In this document: positions 5,685 to 6,958 of the stretch, one piece after another
How the letters are laid out: each line of letters begins with the position of its first letter
Numbering within the stretch: position 1 is the first letter of the stretch
Position numbers and translations under genes: made by a program
From: Pseudobutyrivibrio sp. UBA1225
GTDB lineage: Bacteria > Bacillota > Clostridia > Lachnospirales > Lachnospiraceae
Assembly (NCBI GenBank): GCA_002309345.1
Contig: DBWZ01000030.1
Coordinates: forward strand, 1 to 6,958
Length of the DNA: 6,958 nt
Reading direction: 5' to 3'
The notes under the pieces: model-generated
Databases searched by the model: none
What the model saw: the letters and a program-made list of their open reading frames with translations, nothing else
Told to the model about the DNA's origin: nothing

Positions 5685-6746
5685 ATGGAAATAATCACTA
5701 ATCACTATGAAATTGAAAATCTTACATATTCTTTAGATAAGTATTTCACCGAAAATACGATTTTTTTTGATATTGAATGTACCGGACTTTCACCTAGAAA
5801 GTCTTTTATCTATATGATTGGCTACGCCTCTCGCCAAGGTGATACGATTGCAATCACCCAGCTTCTTGCACACAACGAATCTGAAGAGCTAGAGCTTCTA
5901 GCAGAATTTGAAAAGGTAATTGCAGACTACGACTGTCTTCTTGGATTCAATTCAACTCGCTTCGATGAATCTTTTATCGTCGAACGATGCCGTAAATATC
6001 ACTTTAATACATCCATCAAGTCCAAGAAGCACACCGACATGTATCTCACCACTACAAAGGCAAAATGCCTTTTAGACCTCCCAAACTACAAGCAAAAAAC
6101 CATCGAAGAGTTCTTAGGACTACATCGTGATGACAAATACAACGGAGGTGAATTAATCCCCGTCTACCAGCATTACTCTCTTGTAGGCGACCAAGAATCA
6201 AAGGATTTAATTCTTCTTCATAACTACGAAGACATAAAAGGTATGATTTACATTGCGGATATACTATCCTATTCGGATCTACTATCCAGTGAATTATCAT
6301 TCATTTCCATGGAGACAGACAATGAAAAGCTTCGCTTTATCGTAGAAACAACCGTAGCACTCCCTTGTCCAATCAACAAAATTCGTGAATACGGTATGTA
6401 CATGATAAAGGATAATCGCATTTACGTTACGCTAAATCTATTCAAAGGAAAACTAAACACATACCTTCCCGACTACAAAAACTACTACTACCTAATCAAC
6501 GAAGACATAATCATCCCAAAATCCATCGGAGAAAGCATGGACAAATCAAATCGAAGACCTGCCTCCCGCAAAGACTGCAAAGTCTCTCTCGACGGCGCCT
6601 TCGTAGCTCTACCCCACAGCCTCCAAGTCCCTCCGTCCACTCGTCTCTTCAAAACCTCCTACGACTCCAAGGAAGCCTTCGTCACCACAGAAGACGCCTC
6701 AGAGACGCTACTCATTCAAATCGTAAAGTATATGTTGAAACACTAA
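5685..6746 (+). CDS. YprB-type RNase H-fold exonuclease (DEDD superfamily)
   Basis: This 353-aa protein has an N-terminal DnaQ-like nuclease domain (about 24-200) of the RNase_H_2/YprB type. Motif I is DIECTGL, with D29 and E31. Motif II is GFNSTRFD (87-94), with D94. Motif III is HNYED (179-183), with D183. The expected activity is metal-dependent 3'-5' exonuclease action on nucleic acid, but the substrate is unknown. Residues about 205-353 form a second region, with YYYL, EDIIIPKSIGESMDKSNR and LFKTSYDSKEAFV, that I cannot assign. There are no signal peptide or membrane segments. The ATG has TAAGGA 8 nt upstream. It is divergent from rnf and has no evident functional link. The last fifth of the gene switches sharply to C-ending codons. 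The stop codon overlaps the terminator stem. Confidence 0.85.
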   Translation: MEIITNHYEIENLTYSLDKYFTENTIFFDIECTGLSPRKSFIYMIGYASRQGDTIAITQLLAHNESEELELLAEFEKVIADYDCLLGFNSTRFDESFIVERCRKYHFNTSIKSKKHTDMYLTTTKAKCLLDLPNYKQKTIEEFLGLHRDDKYNGGELIPVYQHYSLVGDQESKDLILLHNYEDIKGMIYIADILSYSDLLSSELSFISMETDNEKLRFIVETTVALPCPINKIREYGMYMIKDNRIYVTLNLFKGKLNTYLPDYKNYYYLINEDIIIPKSIGESMDKSNRRPASRKDCKVSLDGAFVALPHSLQVPPSTRLFKTSYDSKEAFVTTEDASETLLIQIVKYMLKH

Positions 6747-6787
6747 GCCCACCTGCCCGGCACACCACCGGTCCCCAGGGGGCTTTT
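6745..6787 (+). terminator. Rho-independent terminator of the exonuclease gene
   Basis: The hairpin starts inside the stop codon. AAGCCC (6745-6750) pairs with GGGCTT (6780-6785), CCTG (6752-6755) with CAGG (6776-6779) and CCGG (6757-6760) with CCGG (6768-6771). The apical loop is 7 nt, with small internal bulges. TTTT at 6784-6787 follows, then ACTT. The long GC-rich stem next to the stop makes termination likely. It is also the tail of the right repeat copy. Confidence 0.8.
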
Positions 6788-6950
6788 ACTTCGTATAAGA
6801 TTATGATTTTCTAAAAATACTAATCCCTCCATCTTTATCTGTGGGTGTTCTTTCAACTATTTACAATTCTGACAGGAAAGTAAGTCCCTGAACGGACATT
6901 CAATATATTTAAAAGAAATAGTTCCACAAAACTAGCTTAGTAGCAATTGC
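6745..6950 (-). repeat. Right copy of the diverged intergenic repeat (inverted relative to 1-205)
   Basis: Read on the minus strand from 6950, this copy begins GCAATTGCTACTAAG, CTAG, TTTTGTGGAAC (6950 to about 6920). It continues with ATGTCCGTTCAGGGAC (6899-6884), GAATTGTAAA (6869-6860) and ACACCC (6848-6843), matching the left copy in order and spacing. A TTAGAAAA...ATAATCTTA stretch and the CCTGGGG...GCCGGG tail, which doubles as the exonuclease terminator, complete the likely extent. No reading frame of note is present. The last 8 bases of the window (6951-6958) lie outside the matched part. The outer blocks are secure and the inner half is tentative. Confidence 0.7.
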
Positions 6951-6958
6951 AGCGCATT

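Noticed and set aside
6052..6300. Minus-strand open frame opposite the exonuclease gene
   Set aside because: It lies entirely within the conserved nuclease domain on the opposite strand, with no recognisable domain or operon context.
1..6958. The whole window as a transposon with terminal inverted repeats
   Set aside because: There is no transposase, recombinase or relaxase, the interior is a core metabolic operon, and the copies are too diverged for functional transposon ends. Independent intergenic copies fit better.
1..6958. Assembly artefact producing the inverted ends
   Set aside because: The copies differ by many substitutions and indels; a chimeric join would give near-identical sequence.

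Overview
The window is a low-GC Firmicutes-type chromosomal segment. It carries a complete six-gene rnf operon on the minus strand (rnfC-D-G-E-A-B, 5423 down to 270) and one divergent plus-strand gene for a DEDD/RNase H-fold exonuclease of the YprB type (5685-6746). The rnfCDGEAB order, short RnfC, cysteine-rich RnfB, strong AGGAGG ribosome binding sites and AT-rich spacers point to an anaerobic clostridium. Lachnospiraceae (Butyrivibrio/Pseudobutyrivibrio-like) is my best guess, made from general resemblance only.

Layout: 1 to about 205 is an intergenic repeat with possible RNA-like folding and a GC-rich tail. A hairpin at 240-260 is the likely rnf terminator. The rnf genes are tightly coupled: overlaps of 8, 4 and 1 nt at D/G, G/E and E/A, and gaps of 15 and 13 nt at C/D and A/B. 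The 261-bp divergent spacer (5424-5684) holds an extended -10 promoter for rnfC, a weaker candidate promoter for the exonuclease gene, and two small hairpins. The exonuclease gene ends in a strong hairpin (6745-6787), which is also the start of the second repeat copy (6745-6950).

Rnf is a membrane complex that moves electrons between reduced ferredoxin and NAD+ and couples this to Na+ or H+ transport. All six subunits are intact and the expected cofactor residues are visible: RnfC NADH/FMN loop and two 4Fe-4S motifs, RnfD Thr151 and RnfG Thr180 for covalent FMN, paired membrane cysteines in RnfA and RnfE, and a cysteine-rich RnfB. The flavin transferase ApbE that would load the FMN is not in the window. 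RnfE carries an unusual C-terminal tail with a four-cysteine motif.

The least explained feature is the pair of diverged inverted copies of a roughly 200-bp intergenic element at the two window edges. Both have their GC-rich end next to a gene's 3' end and their GCAATTG end pointing outward. Conserved blocks with conserved spacing suggest a dispersed repeat, small non-autonomous mobile element or structured RNA family; I do not recognise it as a known family.
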